From positions 168,442 to 232,441 of the forward strand of contig JADJWL010000011.1 in the NCBI GenBank assembly GCA_016716385.1: a stretch of DNA of 64,000 bases, given 5' to 3'. Below are positions 63,293 through 64,000 of this stretch, piece after piece. Source of the stretch: Bryobacterales bacterium (GTDB lineage: Bacteria; Acidobacteriota; Terriglobia; Bryobacterales; Bryobacteraceae). Made by a program: the position numbers and the translations under genes. The notes beneath the pieces were generated by a model, which saw only the letters and a program-made list of their open reading frames with translations, was not told where the DNA came from and made no database searches. Numbering within the stretch: the first letter of the stretch is position 1; every line of letters begins with the position of its first letter.

Positions 63293-64000
63293 TCATGCTG
63301 GAATGCCTTTTCGTGTAGGATCTAAAAGCCAGCTTCTAATATCACGAACGAACCCCCATACATCGCCCGAGTTGGGGCGGACGTAGTTCGCATCGCTAGG
63401 ATCCTCGCCCATACGCTCGAAAATGTCGATCAACCACGCAGGACCGTGACCCGTTGCGCCGCGACCTTTCATCCAAGACTCTAGCTCGCCGCCAGGGACG
63501 ACGAAGATTCCGTATTGCCTGAGTTGATTGAGCAGATCCTCAGCGGCCTGCCTGTCCGTGGTGCCGAGGATCGCCACTCCCCCGTGTCGCTTCATGTCGT
63601 TGCCAGTCTCAGCCATTGCAGTCTTCACCGCCGCTCGCAACGTAGCTAACGAGCCCGTGTGAGAGCTGCGGCAGATGCGCGCTCGAAAGCAAGTTCGTCC
63701 AGTTCGCACCTCCCTCCTTCAAAACGTCCACGTCTACCACGCCCGCTGCGGGGATGCCGAGTTTGCGCAAAGGCCGAAGCAGCGTCTGAACGGTCTGCTT
63801 GTTCTGTGCGTTTAGGAAAAGACAATTTGGGATTCCCCACTCTGGCTTGAACTGAAGCAGCCTTTCGTTGATCTCCTGATAAAACGCTTGGTCAGCATCT
63901 GATTCTGTGACCACCACGAACTCGTAGAAGAGCCCGCTTAGCACGCCAGTCGAGCGCAGTAGGTGCCTCATGAGCTCAAGATTTCATCGCTCGGGAGAAC
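63293..64000 (-). pseudogene. OLD-type TOPRIM nuclease region, split reading frames (runs off right edge)
   Basis: ATG 63971 gives 120 residues: VLSGLFYEFVVVTESDADQA, FYQEINERLL, FLNAQNKQTVQTLL and GIPAAGVVDVDVLKEGG, the TOPRIM domain of OLD-family ATPase-nucleases (E in the first strand, DVD in the third). The frame stops at 63609. The other frame continues with TGNDMKRHGGVAILGTTDRQ, AAEDLLNQLRQYGIFVVPGG and ELESWMKGRG, the family's C-terminus. Upstream, a frame ending VLPSDEILSS stops at a TGA overlapping the ATG, consistent with the ATPase part lying beyond the edge. Confidence 0.65.

Overview
The window is GC-rich DNA that looks like a chromosomal segment of an acidobacterium of the Solibacter/Bryobacter type. 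This is inferred from gene content. It carries a 1.1-kb-residue TonB-dependent receptor with an N-terminal carboxypeptidase-regulatory domain, a DUF1587/1592/1588/1585 cytochrome protein, several PQQ-type beta-propellers, sulfatases, many BNR/sialidase-like exoproteins with Tat or lipoprotein signals, and a wealth of toxin-antitoxin (TA) pairs. No rRNA or phylogenetic marker is present apart from one tRNA-Ala(GGC), so the assignment is not proven.

Layout. 1-195: start of an AAA ATPase that runs off the left edge. 281-3823 (minus): MFS sugar-acid transporter, a frameshifted AAC(6')-type acetyltransferase and a membrane-anchored PQQ propeller. 3869-11137 (plus): enolase-superfamily dehydratase, RodZ-like HTH, sulfatase, tRNA-Ala (minus), lipoprotein plus MacB/LolD-type ABC exporter, and an MFS exporter. 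11176-18633: a sialidase-like protein faces a long minus-strand run of VWA protein, histidine kinase, response regulator, AGE epimerase and PQQ propeller. 18736-28717: phosphoesterase, VapBC, MATE exporter, class-III aminotransferase, GT39-like membrane protein, planctomycete-type cytochrome protein and a tiny cysteine-rich exported protein.

28727-40939 (minus) is the most coherent system. A TonB receptor is followed by three related BNR/sialidase-like proteins plus a fourth, more distant one, a sulfatase, an FAD oxidoreductase and a DapA/NanA-type aldolase. Most stop and start codons overlap. A divergent IclR regulator with a perfect inverted repeat sits at the promoter end. It reads as an outer-membrane uptake, desulfation, deglycosylation and aldolase-cleavage pathway for a sulfated, possibly ulosonic-acid-containing glycan.

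41835-48220 (minus): NAD salvage (pncB-pncA) and a Gld-type ABC system with a DUF4340 partner. 48396-55169 (plus): TetR, RND efflux pair, small membrane protein and a methylmalonyl-CoA mutase large subunit.

55170-64000 is a decaying accessory island. It holds five TA modules, four of them broken, plus an orphan DUF4926 gene. It also has two copies of an acidobacterial protein family of unknown role (one with a large in-frame internal deletion), repeated leader sequences, a REP-like pair, an IS21 left end with a truncated istA, a frameshifted membrane coiled-coil protein and a broken OLD-type TOPRIM gene at the right edge. Reading frames were checked by eye; homology statements come from motif recognition and no database search was run.
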